This document shows positions 49,101 through 59,865 of a stretch of DNA of 64,000 nt, one piece after another. Origin of the DNA: Delphinus delphis (taxonomy: Eukaryota; Chordata; Mammalia; Artiodactyla; Delphinidae). Both the position numbers and the translations under genes were made by a program. The notes beneath the pieces were generated by a model. The model worked only from the letters and a program-made list of their open reading frames with translations. It ran no database searches and was not told the DNA's origin. The DNA is taken from contig NC_082683.1 of assembly GCF_949987515.2 (NCBI RefSeq), forward strand, positions 125,822,582-125,886,581, read 5' to 3'. Each line of letters begins with the position of its first letter. Positions within the stretch are counted from its first letter, which is position 1.

Positions 49101-52100
49101 TTTTACAGGAAAACATTTCTAACAATTATTCTGAATGGTAGAAAAGTGTATAGTTTATAATGTGATTACCATTAACGTTTGTAATGAACATAGCATAATT
49201 TATTATGACGTATTTGTAAGCTTCTATGTGCAGAAGAGTTTCTGTCTGATAAGGTGGTAAGATAGATATGCTAGTAACATGAAAAGATAAGAGTTGATCA
49301 GTGACTTAAGACAGGTGCAAATAAAGTACTATAGAAGTGCTGAGGAGGAAGAAATTTCTGTTTCAGAAACCAGAAACCCATGGATCATTATAGACTGTTT
49401 CTCATCTGTCAGAAATAAGTCATAACTACACACAATTTGAAAAGATAAGTTTATCCCTGAGCGATTTTGAAAACATTTCCTTAAAGTATTTTCATTATAT
49501 TTCATTATACCTAGTAAGCATTACATTTTTTACAGCAAAATTAAGCCAGTAATTTGAGTCTAATTTCAATCTCTTACTGATCATTGCTTAAACTTCAAGA
49601 AGGGTCCTTTTAAAATCTGTTCTCAGTAGTGAATATCTTACTACTGATCCTAGTATCTTCCTTAATTTTTTTACTCTATGTATCAGCATTCTGACAGTTG
49701 GCTTGAGCATATTCGTAAGTAAAATTATCTTAATTGTACGATTACTTTGATGTCTTTAAGGCCTGAGTCCCACATATCCCAGTTTCGTATTCCCTTTAAA
49801 TTTAAATATAGTTTTGTATACCCTTTAAGTTTATTCTTCCTATTGTAGCGTTACAGCCTTTGTAATCTTCAGTTACTTAAAATGACCAAATTACTTCAAA
49901 TTACAGTACTTAAAGTTTTAAATTCCATTTTGGATAGATACCAAAAGTGTTCTGTTTGATAATGTGTGTATAAGCACGTTGTAAATTTTATTTTATTTTA
50001 TTTTATTATTATTATTTTTTTGCGGTATGTGGGCCTCTCACTGTTGTGGCCTCTCCCATTGCAGAGTACAGGCTCGGGACGCGCAGGCTCAGCGGCCATG
50101 GCTCACGGGCCTAGCCGCTCCGCGGCATGTGGGATCTTCCCGGACCGGGGCACGAACCCGTGTCCCCTGCATCGGCAGGCGGACTCTCAACCACTGTGCC
50201 ACCAGGGAAGCCCCACATTGTAAATTGTAAATGTTAGTTGTTAAACTGGTTAGGCCAATATAAAACATAATTTGCAGTCTACTTAATAACTTTCAGCCTC
50301 TTAACATGTTTAGTGTCAATTAGAAAATACTTTCTAAGTTACAAAAGGCTGATTGTTTAGGCATGACAAATTTGTCATTTGGAAAAGTTGACTTTCTTCA
50401 TCTGTCTTCATTAATCTTACTTGACGTAATTTATTTATTTAGTTAGGAGGAGAGGTAGAGTTTACTCATATATTTTGAGTTTTCTATTTACATTTCACTT
50501 GGTTGTGGAATATTTGTTTATAATCTTGGATCTGTGTGCTGCCTGTGGGGTCTGATTTTTTTAAGGAACAGTTACTTTTTATCCTGTGTATGAGAGTTGT
50601 ACATATTCATTATAGAAAATTTGTAACATGCAGAAAAACATAAAAGATAATAAAACAATCATTAATCTGAAATGTTTAAGATTTTGGCATAGGATTTTCT
50701 CATCTTGATTCTATATATTCCTGCCAGCCTATCGGTTATTCTTTGTATATACATGTTTATATATATATTAAGATTGGAATTACACTATTTGGAAGTTTTT
50801 TCATTTTAGCTTAATGTATTGTGGACATTTTTTCATGGTTTTAAACGATCTCTAACAATCATTTTAATGATAGCAGATCCTATTCAGTAGATGTACCCAC
50901 ATCCATTAACTGATCTTCAGTTGCTGTACACATACATTGTTTTGTTTTGTTTTTTAAAATTTTTCTATTATTTCAGGTTGTTTAACTGTTAATAGTTTCT
51001 CTACATAGAATATGGCATTTTGAAACTGTACAAAGCTTTTGATTGCTAGTATTTACATATTCTCAAATCTGGGAAAGGGTAGTGACCTTTGTTGGCTGAC
51101 ATGACTTAATATTGCTACAAAATATGTTACTATTTTCCTTTATAGAAATTCTGAAAATTATTGTAGAAATGTTTTTACCTCATATGAACCACCTGACATT
51201 GGAACAGACTTTCTTTTCACAAGTGCTTCCAAAGGTATAGTACTATTATTATCTTAATCAATTTACTTGTTATAAAGGCTGTTAAGATCTGGCCTCAGTT
51301 TTAGACCATTTATTCTTAATTTCTTAATGTATCACTTTTTTTGTTTTTGGTTGTGCCGCGAGGCTTGTGGGATCTTAGTTCCCCGACCAGAGATTGAACC
51401 CGAGCCCACAGCAGTGAAAGTGCCAAGTGCTAACGACTGGACTGCCAGGGAATTCCCAATGTATCACATATTTGAAATACAAATAAAATAGTTAAAAATA
51501 GATCTTATGTGAGAATATGATGGTGTCAGTATGATCATTAGGTGATTAAAAAACATATTTTCAGAGACTATGGATCCTTTACTAATTGAATTTACATTAT
51601 TTGTAGTTGGTTTTAAATACTCTTGTATTTTAAAGCTCTTCATTGAAAATTGGGATGGATGATGAAGTTAGTTAAGTCTCTTTCTTTATCTTCTCTGTAG
51701 AATTTATTAATAATTGTTAAATTTCATTTTCTGGAAAAATGGAGCCAAAATTTATTAAAGAAGCCTCAGAATAAAAATGGCTGGAATATTGGTAAAATCA
51801 AGTAACTTAAAAGAAATATCAGATTCACCAGCTGCATTGTTACCTTTTAGATATATGTGGTATACCTTTTCTCTGAAAAGCAGAGTCATAACTTTTTTTT
51901 TTAATTGTGGGAACTAAACATACTTTGGTGACAAAATGAAACATTTTTTTTATGATAACTTATCTCTTACTTGAATGGATTTCTAAGTTTAGCTTTGAAA
52001 CAAATAATTATCAGAACTCCTTTTACTCATATTCACTCGATTGTTCTCTATCTAAAAAGTTTCTTAAAATTTGTTCTTGACTGCCAAAAAAAGGTCCGGC

Positions 52101-55100
52101 TAGAATATAGATGAAAACGAGATGTTGAGTGTTAACAGGCTTATGGGAAGCAGTACCCTCTTTAGTTACAGTGTGTTGCTGACTATGGTTATTCTTGTAG
52201 TGTAGTGTTTAGGCCATTTAACTTGTTGAGAGTATTAAGATCTTAGGTTGGCTAATGTTTCACAGACAAAAACACTTAGTTCTGAGGTCACGTACTATGT
52301 CTCTAACCCAGGAACAGTATTTTGAGTTGGTCAGAAAGGGGAACTGGTTAGAAAACAAGTGAATAGGTAATTCAGCACAAATTCATTACCACTACCAGAA
52401 AATATCCTTGTAAATGTTCACATGGATGTTGATTGGTTAAGATATCATCTTTTATTTATTTAAGTGTAAGAGTAGCACTTTTGTTACATCACCAAAAAAT
52501 GAACTTTGAGTGATATTTTTTTATGGATGTTATTAAGTAGATTCAAATCACAGAAATGGAAGACAAATCAATTTTTGTTGGAGGCTTTTTTTTTAAGGAG
52601 ATTCTATTGTAGAAAAATAGTATACAAAAAATAGAAATACTATAGAAACACTATACAAAATATATATTTTATTAACTTTATTAGGTGCGGTTGTTACACT
52701 AGACAATATCCCGTAGCTGTTAATAATGCAAAATCAAATCTAATTTATTTCTTTAAAGATACGCCTTTCCTTTTTTAATGACTTCTGTTACTACTGTTTA
52801 TGACCTGCTTTGTTTTCACAGACTGTGAGATTATATGATGACATGATGTATGAGTTAACCAGTCAAGCCAGAGGACTATCAAGCCAAAATTTAGAAATCC
52901 AGACCACTATAAGAAATATTTTACAGGTATGTCAAATATATTAGAAAGGGGGGTGGGAGAGCTTAAAGAGTGTGAAATATTAATTAACTTTATATTCTCT
53001 ATATAATGCCCCAATGCTAGAATTAAATTTATAGAATTAAAGATATAAAGATATTGCAAAAAACATAAATTCTGAATTTCTTATACAATTTCATGCTTAG
53101 TAAATACCTAAACTCGTATAAGAAGACAAGTAATCAAGGTAGCATGCCCTGCCTGTAATTCTAAAGCGTATGTGTAGAACACCTGCCATATACTTTGATG
53201 TTGTGGGTTAGGATTCCAACTTCTTCTTTTTTTCTTTTTTTTTTAACCAAATGGCTAGCCAGGTTTTTTGGGGGGGTTTTCCCTAAGATTTTTTTGATGT
53301 GGACCATTTTTGAAGTCCTTATTGAATTTGTTACAATATTGCTTCTGTTTTTTCATTTTTGGTTTTTTGGCTACGAGGCGTGTGAGATCTTAGCTCCCCG
53401 ACCAGGGATCGAACCTGTACCCCCTGCGTTGGAAGGCGAAGTCTTAACCACTGGACTGCCAGGGAAGTTCCTAGCCACTTTTAATATTTGTAGTTCTGAC
53501 AGACTGTAGTTATGTGTAAGGAGGAACAGAGAGAGGGTCCATTTTGCTCACTGCTGTATCCCTAGCACTCAGCATATTGTCTGACACCTTTTAGGTACAC
53601 AGAAAATATATTCTGAATGAAACTTCTTTCCATATTTCCAGACAATGGTACAGCTATTAGGAGCTCTTACAGGATGTGTTCAGCATGTCTGTGCCACTCA
53701 GGAATCCATCATTCTAGAAAATATTCACAGTCTTCCCTCCTCAGTCCTACATGTAATCAAAAGTACATTTGTACATTGTAAGGTAAGTGATGGGTCTAAG
53801 TACACTTTATTTTTTTTTAACATTTTAAAAAAAATTTTACTTATTTTTTTCTGGCTGAGTTGGGTCTTTGTTGCTGTGCGTGGGCTTTCTCTAGTTGCGG
53901 TGAGCAGGGGCTACTCTTCGTTGTGGTGCGCAGGCTTCTCATTGCAGTGGCTTCTCTCATTGCAGAGCACAGACTCTAGGCACCCGGGCTTCAGGAGTTG
54001 TGGCTTGCAGGCTCTGGAGCGCAGGCTTAGTAGTTGTGGCACATGGGCTTAGTTGCTCCGTGGCATGTGGGATCTTCCTGGACCAGGGCTCAAACCCGAG
54101 TCCCCTGCATGGGCAGGCGGATTCTTAACCACTGTGCCACCAGGGAAGCCCTAAGTACACTTTAAATGGCCTAAAATCCATGGGCAAAGGGGCTGAGTTT
54201 GTGGTGCTTATAGTATTTGTTCATAAGTTTACATTTTAACCTATATTATTGCAGTGCATTTTTCCATAGAACAAAGAGCATGTATGTAAATATTTGTTTC
54301 AAAATAAGTAGTTATAAAGAAATCTTAAAAAGGGGGCTCTTGCAGTTTTGTTGTTGTCTTATTCTATTTCCTCTTGATAAGGAAAGAAGTGGTACAGATT
54401 TGTGTCAAGTCGCAGGGATCCTCAAATATTTCTGTCATGGCATTGGTGGCTCAGATGAATTGCTTAACAATTAGGTGCCTGTAAAGGGACACTGACCCTT
54501 ATTTAGTCCTGAGACAGCTTTAAAGCACAAAAGCTAGCCTAGGATTTGTGGGTCACAGGAAGTTTTGATAATGCTGTTTGTTGGATGAATGAAAATTGCT
54601 AGTTAACTAATGCTTCTCTTTGGTGACAGGGTACTGAAATGTCATGCACTGGACCTAATGTTATTTAGCTCCCTTTTAGTTCTATATTTGTAAGATCTTG
54701 GAAGTCAGAAATCATATTTTATACATACCTGCATCTCTCAAATACACTATGTATAATGGAGGTTTACTAAACATTTGTTTAATGAATGAATATGTCATTC
54801 ACTAAGAATCATTAAATTTTTTTTTTTTTTTTTTTTGCTGGTGAGAATTCTTTTCTTTAATTGAAGTACAGTTGATTTACAGTGTTGTGTTAATTACTGC
54901 TGTACAGCAAAGTGATTCAGTTATATATATATGTACCTTACTCTTTTTTACTATTCTTTTTCATTATGATTTATCATAGGATACTGAATATAGTTCTCTG
55001 TGCTATACAGTAGGACCTTGTTGTTTATCCATTCTATATATGAAAGCTTGCATCTGCTAACCCCAACCTCCCACTCCATCCTTCCCGCAACCCCCTCCCC

Positions 55101-58100
55101 CTTGGCAACCACCAGTCTGTTCTCTGTGATTCTGTTTCTGTCATAGACAGGTTCATTTGTGTCATATATATTTTTTATTTTATAAATTTATTTATTTATT
55201 TTTAGCTGCATTGGGTCTTTGTTGCTGTGCGTGGGCTCTATCTAGTTGCTGTGAGTGGGAGCCACTCTTCATTGTGGTGTGTGGGCTTCTCATTTCAGTG
55301 GCTTCTCCTGTTTCAGAGCACGGGCTCTAGGTGCGCGGGCTTCAGTAGTTGTGGCTCGCGGGCTCTAGAGCGCAGGCTCAGTAGTTGTGGTGCATGGGCT
55401 TAGTTGCTCTGTGGCATGTGGGAGCTTCCCAGACCAGGGATCAAACCCATATCCCCTGCATTGGCAGGCGGACTCTTAACCACTGCGCCACCAGGGAAGT
55501 CCCTGTGTCATATTTTAGATTCCACATATAAGTGATATCATATTGTATTTGTCTTTCTCTTTCTGACTTCAGTTAGTCTGATAATTTCTAGTTGCATCCA
55601 TGTTGCTGCAAATGGCATTACTTTGTTCTTTTTTTATGCCTGAGTAGTATTCCATTGTATATATGTACCACATCTTCTTTATCCATTCATCTGTCGATGG
55701 ACATTTAGGTTGTTTCCATGTATTGGCTATTATGAATAGTGCTGCTATGAACATAGGCATACATGTATCTTTTTGAATTATAGTTTTGTCTGGATATATG
55801 CCCAGGAGTGGGATTGCTAAATCATGGTAATTCTATTTTTAGTTTCCTGAGGAACCTCTGTACTGTTCTCCGCAGTGGCTGCACCAACTTACATTCTGAT
55901 GCTATTCTGCACCCCATGTTTTGCATATGCTCCCCACCCACCTACTCTCTAAAAGCATTACATTTATGAGCTCTGATAGAATGAATTAAAATAAATTTGG
56001 CTCTTGAGTTTTTTATGATTTGCTTTTTCTCTCGTTTTTATTCCTTTGTGGTCAGAATAGCGAATCTGTTTATTCTGGGCGTTTACACCTAGTCTCAGAC
56101 CTTCTGCAGGCTCTTTTCAAGGAGGCCTATTCTCTTCAAAAGCAGCTAATGGAACTGCTGGATATGGTTTGCATTGACCCTTTAATAGATGAGAATGATG
56201 ACATTTTGAATATGGTAGTAGGTGAGTGAAAAAAACTTACTACTTAGTATATGATGTATATTGACTATAAACTGTACATCAGTTAAATTATTGAACCCAA
56301 TGTTTCTAATGATTCATTATATCATGTGTAAAAAAATTTAAATCCTACCCAATAAACTTTTAATCTCTTAAATTTTAGATTTTGTAAAATTGATATTTGA
56401 TGCATTAACATAGATTTATATATTTAGTCAATGTTCAAAGTAGGTTGTTACTCCACAGTGATTAACAAAGAAAGTTATGCAATTTTATACCCTCTAAAGT
56501 AGTCCACATTCTGAAGCAGTAGCTTTCAGTGTTTTTAAACCATAACTTCATAGTAAGAAATGAAGTTTGCATTTCTTCCCGGAACACATATAATTACGTA
56601 CTTGTATGTATGTTTGTGAATGTGTATGTATATACTCCATTTATTTATTGTACTTGAAATAATGTACTCTATTATAGTCTATTTCATTTTTAAAGAATTG
56701 CTGATTGCTACTTTATTAATTTCATCACTTACCAATGGATCATGGCCCAGAGTTTGAAAAGCAGTACTCTAATAAAAAGATTGCATTCATAGCTTCGGCA
56801 TAAAGAGAGTAAGGTGGTTTTGTGCAGTATTATCAGGCATCTTTTGCTCTGTAACAAACCAACCCAAAAATCTATTACATTAAAGTAACTACTAGGGAGT
56901 TCCCAGGCCGCCCAGTGGTTAAGACTCGGTGCTTTCACTGCTGGGGCCTGGGTTCAGTCCCTGGTCAGGGAACTAAGATCCTGCAAGCCGCGTGGCATGG
57001 CAAGAAGGAAAGAAAGAAAGGAAAAAAGAAAGGAGGGAGGGAGGGAGGAAGCAGAGATGGAGGGAAAGAGAGGGAGGGGGGGAGAGAGGAAGGAAGAAAG
57101 AAATCAAGCAACTACTGTTTCATTTATTCATGATTCTGAGTTAGTGTTTTAGGCTGGGCTCAGGTAGAACAGCTTTCTCTGCTTCACGTGGTGTAACTGG
57201 CTCACTCAGTTTGTGGTCACTGACCTCACTCACGGTCGTTTGTCGGCAGAGGGAGAGATAATGTCCTGAGCCAGTCCCATGTAGCCCATCATGCAGCAGG
57301 TTAGCCCAGGCTCAGCTACCTGCTGATGGCCTCAGGGGTCCTAAGAGCAGCAAGAGAGGGCAGGCCCCAGTGTGCAGGCACGTTTAAAGTCTCTGCTTGG
57401 TTTATGTTTATTTTTGTCCTGTTGACCAAGTTATGTCGCGAAGCCCAGGGTCTGTGGAAGCGAACTGACTAAGAGCGTGGACAAAGAAAGGGGGTTTATT
57501 GTGCCCATTGTAACAAATAATCTACCTCAGGCAAAGTACAAGCCTTAATGAGTACTGTGCAAATTCATTTGATTCTTCCTTGTTAGGTTTTCTTTCCTTA
57601 GCAGTATATTTTGTCATTTTTGATTTGAATATCTGTGGAATGTTTCAGTTACAATAGGGCATAATTTTTAGTCCACTGAACATTTTTAGTTTTATTTAGG
57701 TCATAGAGTAGGTATAAACATCAAACTTAATTTTCTATAATTTATAAAAACCCTAAATCAAAAGCGTGACACTTTCACTAATTATTTTGAGATAATTTTT
57801 TTCAAATTGTATTGCCTATTTTAGCAAATGTCAAAATTGTTCAGTAGGTATTTTTAAATATAGAAGAAACTCACCCCATATGACCTTTGAATGTCCTAAG
57901 AGTTCTGTTATCTTTCTTTGTAGTTATTCATTCATTGCTGGATATCTGCTCTGTTATTTCCAGTATGGACCATGCATTTCATGCCAATACTTGGAAATTT
58001 ATAATTAAGTAAGTTTCTGTTTTGTTTTGTTTTTACTTTTTGTAATATATTTTCCATATCCAAAAGTCTTAATTATTTGTAAGTTTTCTTAGATTGCATT

Positions 58101-58884
58101 TAAAACATTTTGTATGGGTGTGTACAATGTTTACTGACACTGCTCTCTTATAATCCAAATGTTGTACATGTAGCTCCCAAACTAAATCATACTTCTTTAT
58201 TCTGCTCTCTCTAAAATTAAAAAAAGTTCTACTCAGTTAGCTAGTACATCTGAAATAATGGGCCATGGGTCTTAACCATGTGCCTACTGCTACTGTTGTT
58301 TAACTGACTATCAAGTATCCTACTTCCAGGCTTAGATAAATTAGTAATCATAATTAGAGTTGAATATAATCCCCTCATTATATACTTTTGAGTTGTTCAA
58401 TTTTAATTCCATTTATAATTTTAACTAGAGCGTTATGAAGGATTGCTAGGGAGAGTGTCCACAGCATTCATCAGATTCTTGGGGGTGGGAGGAGATATAG
58501 TTGAGATGTAAAAATGGTTAAGAATCTCTACTTTATACATATGCATAAAACATTAAAGGTAGTGTAATACTTTCAGGTCTTAGGTGTTTTTCTTGCACCA
58601 CCAGGTCATTACGTTGCCAACAAGTAATAATGCAGTGATTCAAAGTGTCAACTCAGAGTCATACCGCATATGCTTGAGTCCATTCTGAAATCACTTACCC
58701 CTCTGGAACTCTTAGGCAATTTGGTTAATTTCTCTGAGTCTTAGTTTGCTCATCTGAAAGTGGGAGTTATAACAATAGCACCTTCTTTGTGGGGTTATAG
58801 TGAGAATTGAGTTTATCAGTGTGAAATGCTTGCAACTCTGCAAGTCACACAGTGAGTGCCCAGTGAATTAGCCACACCACACCA

Positions 58885-58915
<31 letters not shown>

Positions 58916-59865
58916 GCCATCACCATCACCATTGAATATCTTCCAGTCTTGCCCCGCTCTGATTCATTTTCTATCCAGCATTCATACTGATCTTCTAAAA
59001 ATGTAAATCAGATCATGTCACTCTACTGCTTAAAATCCATCCCAGTTTACTAAGAGTAACAACCTAATCCTCTCTGGCTCCCGCCTTCTTCACCAGCCCA
59101 TCTCCATTGCGCTCTCCCTGTTCTCAGCTCCTCAAACATAACAAACTCTCCTGTCCCAGAGCCTTTTCACAGCTTTTCCCTCTGCCTGGGATGCTTCTCT
59201 CTTGTACTCTACACCTTGCTAATTCCTGCTTATCCTTCAGTTCTCAGTTTAAGTGTTACGTCTTGATGGTAGCATTCTTTTCATCCTCACCCTGAGAATC
59301 AGTTAGATTAGATCTCTCTATTGTAGCATCCTGGACTCTTCCAGCTTAACATTCATCACAGCTGTAATCAATTAACTATTCTTACACTATTTAATGTTCT
59401 CTTTTGTGCTAGACCACAAATTCCATGCAGACAGGGCAGAGATTGTGTCTTTTCATTCACCCCTCTATCTCCAGGGCTTCACAGAGTGTCTGGCATATAG
59501 GTAAGAGTTCAATTAATATTTTATAAGGAGAAATAAAAAATTATCAACTTACTCAAACTAACATGACAGCTTCAGAGGTAACGTCAGTACATCTTAATTA
59601 TGCCGTGTCTGTTATATATGATGCATTTTAATTTTTTACATGTTCTTTCAAGTCATATTTTTATGGTCCTAAGTTACTTGATATGTTACTTGTGGTGATT
59701 ATATTCTTTTCTTTTTATTCATTTAGGCAGAGCCTTAAGCACCAGTCGGTTATAAAGAGTCAGCTGAAACACAAAGATATAATTACTAGCTTGTGCGAAG
59801 ACATTCTTTTCTCCTTCCGTTCTTGTTTACAGTTAGCTGAGCAGATGACACAATCAGATGCCCAG
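45839..59865 (+). CDS. FIRRM: FIRRM (C1orf112), first eight coding exons; 3' part outside the window
   Basis: Eight exons (45839-45949, 49675-49714, 51146-51234, 52822-52926, 53642-53782, 56056-56221, 57924-58008, 59727-59865) join without a stop into 876 nt, or 292 codons, from MSQERAVPAS to ...EQMTQSDAQ. This matches the N-terminal third of the roughly 850-residue human protein, residue for residue in length over this region. Known role: FIRRM binds and stabilises the AAA ATPase FIGNL1; together they remove RAD51 from DNA in crosslink repair and meiotic recombination. It has also been tied to PLK1 and mitosis. The visible protein is all alpha-helix-like and leucine-rich with no catalytic motif, as expected for a helical-repeat scaffold. 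Intron 1 is U12-type AT-AC; the other introns seen are GT-AG. The next exon was not found before 64,000. Confidence 0.95.
47085..47304 (-). mobile_element. CHR-type SINE (compact cetacean variant) inserted into the tail of another SINE
   Basis: TTTATTATTATTATTATTATTTTTTGCGGTACGCGGGCATCTCACTG...CACCAGGGAAGCCC. It lies head to tail with the next SINE, and both are enclosed by a single 16-bp duplication. Confidence 0.95.
47305..47658 (-). mobile_element. CHR-type SINE (long variant)
   Basis: TATAAATTTATTTATTTTTGGCTGTGTTGGG...GCACCACCAGGGAATTCC. Its target duplication CAAGCTTGTTTATTTA is at 47,659-47,674 on the right, and at 47,069-47,084 beyond the compact SINE on the left. Confidence 0.95.
47860..48520 (-). 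repeat. L2 relic
   Basis: TTCAAGGCTCCTCCTGTTCTAAGCC...CACGCCAGCAAGCC...CTGTAAAGTTCATAAAGGCAGGAATTTTG...GCACCTAGAATAGTACCTGGCACATAGTAAGCATTCAGTGAA is a well-preserved antisense L2 3' end. Confidence 0.8.
48686..48819 (-). mobile_element. CHR-type SINE (short variant) with a 16-G run
   Basis: CTTTTTTTTGC, 16 consecutive G (48,697-48,712), then TCGCGCCGCTTGGCCTGCGGGATCTTAG...GGACTGCCAGGGAAGTCCC. Flanked by TTATTTTCCAGTCTTT at 48,670-48,685 and 48,820-48,835, a perfect 16-bp duplication. Confidence 0.95.
48840..49657. other. Intronic sequence, no feature
   Basis: Part of FIRRM intron 1. Nothing recognised. Confidence 0.5.
49675..49714 (+). CDS. FIRRM: FIRRM coding exon 2 (40 nt micro-sized exon)
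   Basis: Reads TCT ATG TAT CAG CAT..., encoding SMYQHSDSWLEHI plus one base of the next codon. It is preceded by the AC acceptor of the U12 intron and followed by GTAAGT. The downstream half-codon (AA) completes a Gln. Confidence 0.92.
49988..50214 (-). mobile_element. CHR-type SINE (compact cetacean variant)
   Basis: (TTTTA)n/(TTA)n tail, GCGGTATGTGGGCCTCTCACTG...GCCACCAGGGAAGCCCC. Flanked by TTGTAAATT at 49,979-49,987 and 50,218-50,226. In FIRRM intron 2. Confidence 0.94.
51146..51234 (+). CDS. FIRRM: FIRRM coding exon 3
   Basis: Acceptor TTCCTTTATAG, donor GTATAG. Encodes (Q)ILKIIVEMFLPHMNHLTLEQ...QVLPK and ends in phase 0. The hydrophobic heptad-like pattern suits a helical scaffold. 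Confidence 0.94.
51336..51457 (-). mobile_element. CHR-type SINE (short variant)
   Basis: TTTTTTGTTTTTGGTTGTGCCGCG...GGACTGCCAGGGAATTCCC, flanked by AATGTATCAC at 51,326-51,335 and 51,458-51,467. Begins 102 bp after FIRRM exon 3. Confidence 0.94.
52822..52926 (+). CDS. FIRRM: FIRRM coding exon 4
   Basis: Acceptor TTGTTTTCACAG, donor GTATGT, 35 codons, phase 0 at both ends: TVRLYDDMMYELTSQARG...TTIRNILQ. Removing it would keep the frame, so an exon-skipped form is possible in principle. Confidence 0.94.
53348..53471 (-). mobile_element. CHR-type SINE (short variant)
   Basis: TTTTTTCATTTTTGGTTTTTTGGCTACGAGGCG...GGACTGCCAGGGAAGTTCC, 170 bp before FIRRM exon 5. Confidence 0.92.
53642..53782 (+). 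CDS. FIRRM: FIRRM coding exon 5
   Basis: Acceptor CATATTTCCAG, donor GTAAGT, 47 codons, phase 0 at both ends: TMVQLLGALTGCVQHVC...KSTFVHCK. CHR SINEs lie on both sides in the same antisense orientation. The downstream one has its target site duplication starting 14 nt after the exon end. Confidence 0.95.
53810..54150 (-). mobile_element. CHR-type SINE (long variant) just downstream of FIRRM exon 5
   Basis: TTTTTTTTTAACATTTT...CTGGCTGAGTTGGGTC...GCCACCAGGGAAGCC. Duplication CTAAGTACACTTTA at 53,796-53,809 and 54,151-54,164. The duplicated site starts 14 nt after the exon 5 boundary, so the SINE begins 28 nt into the intron. Confidence 0.95.
54817..55893 (-). mobile_element. L1 3' fragment, antisense, split by a SINE
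   Basis: Poly-T start, then CTTTAATTGAAGTACAGTTGATTTACAGTGTTGTG...GCAACCACCAGTCTGTTCTCTG and, after the SINE, TTTTAGATTCCACATATAAGTGATATCATA...CTTTATCCATTCATCTGTCGATGGACATTTAGG...CTCCGCAGTGGCTGCACC. It is 5'-truncated and lies antisense in FIRRM intron 5. Confidence 0.92.
55168..55503 (-). mobile_element. CHR-type SINE (long variant) nested in an L1
   Basis: TATTTATTTATTTTTAGCTGCATTGGG...GCGCCACCAGGGAAGTCCC, flanked by TGTGTCATAT at 55,158-55,167 and 55,504-55,513. It is younger than the L1 it interrupts. Confidence 0.95.
56056..56221 (+). CDS. FIRRM: FIRRM coding exon 6
   Basis: Acceptor CTTTGTGGTCAG, donor GTGAGT, 55 codons plus one base: NSESVYSGRLHLVSDLLQAL...DDILNMVV. The acidic DENDD stretch precedes the exon end. 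Confidence 0.95.
56895..57001 (+). mobile_element. CHR-type SINE (short variant), sense orientation
   Basis: GGGAGTTCCCAGGCCGCCCAGTGGTTAAGACTCGG...GGTCAGGGAACTAAGATCC, with the tail expanded into a purine microsatellite. It is the only sense-oriented SINE I see in FIRRM. Confidence 0.9.
57002..57104 (+). repeat. (GAAA/GGGA)n purine tract at a SINE tail
   Basis: About 100 bp of almost pure A/G, evidently grown from the SINE A-tail. Confidence 0.9.
57105..57420. repeat. Degenerate interspersed repeat, family uncertain
   Basis: The segment 56,838-56,890 (GCTCTGTAACAAACCAACCC) plus 57,110-57,300 (CATGATTCTGAG...GGCTGGGCTCAGGTAGAACAGCTTTCTCTGC) reads as one old repeat split by the sense SINE. 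The name is not certain. Confidence 0.5.
57924..58008 (+). CDS. FIRRM: FIRRM coding exon 7
   Basis: Acceptor TTTCTTTGTAG, donor GTAAGT. Begins with TT completing a Val codon and ends with AA of a Lys codon: IHSLLDICSVISSMDHAF...WKFII. Confidence 0.94.
58640..58868 (+). repeat. MIR relic
   Basis: ACTTACCCCTCTGGAACTCTTAGGCAA...CTGAGTCTTAGTTTGCTCATCTGAAAGTGGG...GTGAGAATTGAG is a MIR core. Confidence 0.75.
58872..58933 (+). repeat. (CCACA)n/(CCACCG)n/(CACCAT)n microsatellite
   Basis: Compound CAC-based repeat with a CpG-containing middle block, in FIRRM intron 7. Confidence 0.93.
58940..59530 (-). repeat. L2 relic
   Basis: ATCATGTCACTCTACTGCTTAAAATCCATCC...GAGCCTTTTCACAGC...CTGCCTGGGATGCTTCTC...CAGGGCTTCACAGAGTGTCTGGCATATAGG is an antisense L2 3' end. 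It ends 200 bp before FIRRM exon 8. Confidence 0.8.
59727..59865 (+). CDS. FIRRM: FIRRM coding exon 8
   Basis: Acceptor TATTCATTTAG, donor GTAAAA. The first G completes Lys; then QSLKHQSVIKSQLKHKDI...AEQMTQSDAQ, phase 0. This is the last exon I can find in the window. The 4.1 kb after it is intron. Confidence 0.95.

Larger units (their letters stand above)
45950..49674 (+). other. FIRRM: FIRRM intron 1, U12-type AT-AC intron
   Basis: The donor ATATCCTT (45,950-45,957) matches the U12 consensus exactly. Near the 3' end, TCCTTAAT (49,659-49,666) fits the U12 branch site TCCTTAAC with one change. Its adenines lie 10-11 nt before the first exonic base, and the intron ends in TTTTTTTAC. Splicing here joins ...PRLL to SMYQHSD..., which is the expected protein. 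The intron carries four SINEs and L2 relics. It should require the U11/U12-U4atac/U6atac spliceosome. Confidence 0.9.

Noticed and set aside
55569..55760. Open frame MPMFIAALFIIANTWKQPKCPS...
   Set aside because: This is the end of L1 ORF2 in an antisense L1 fragment; the same text occurs at 16,750-16,900.
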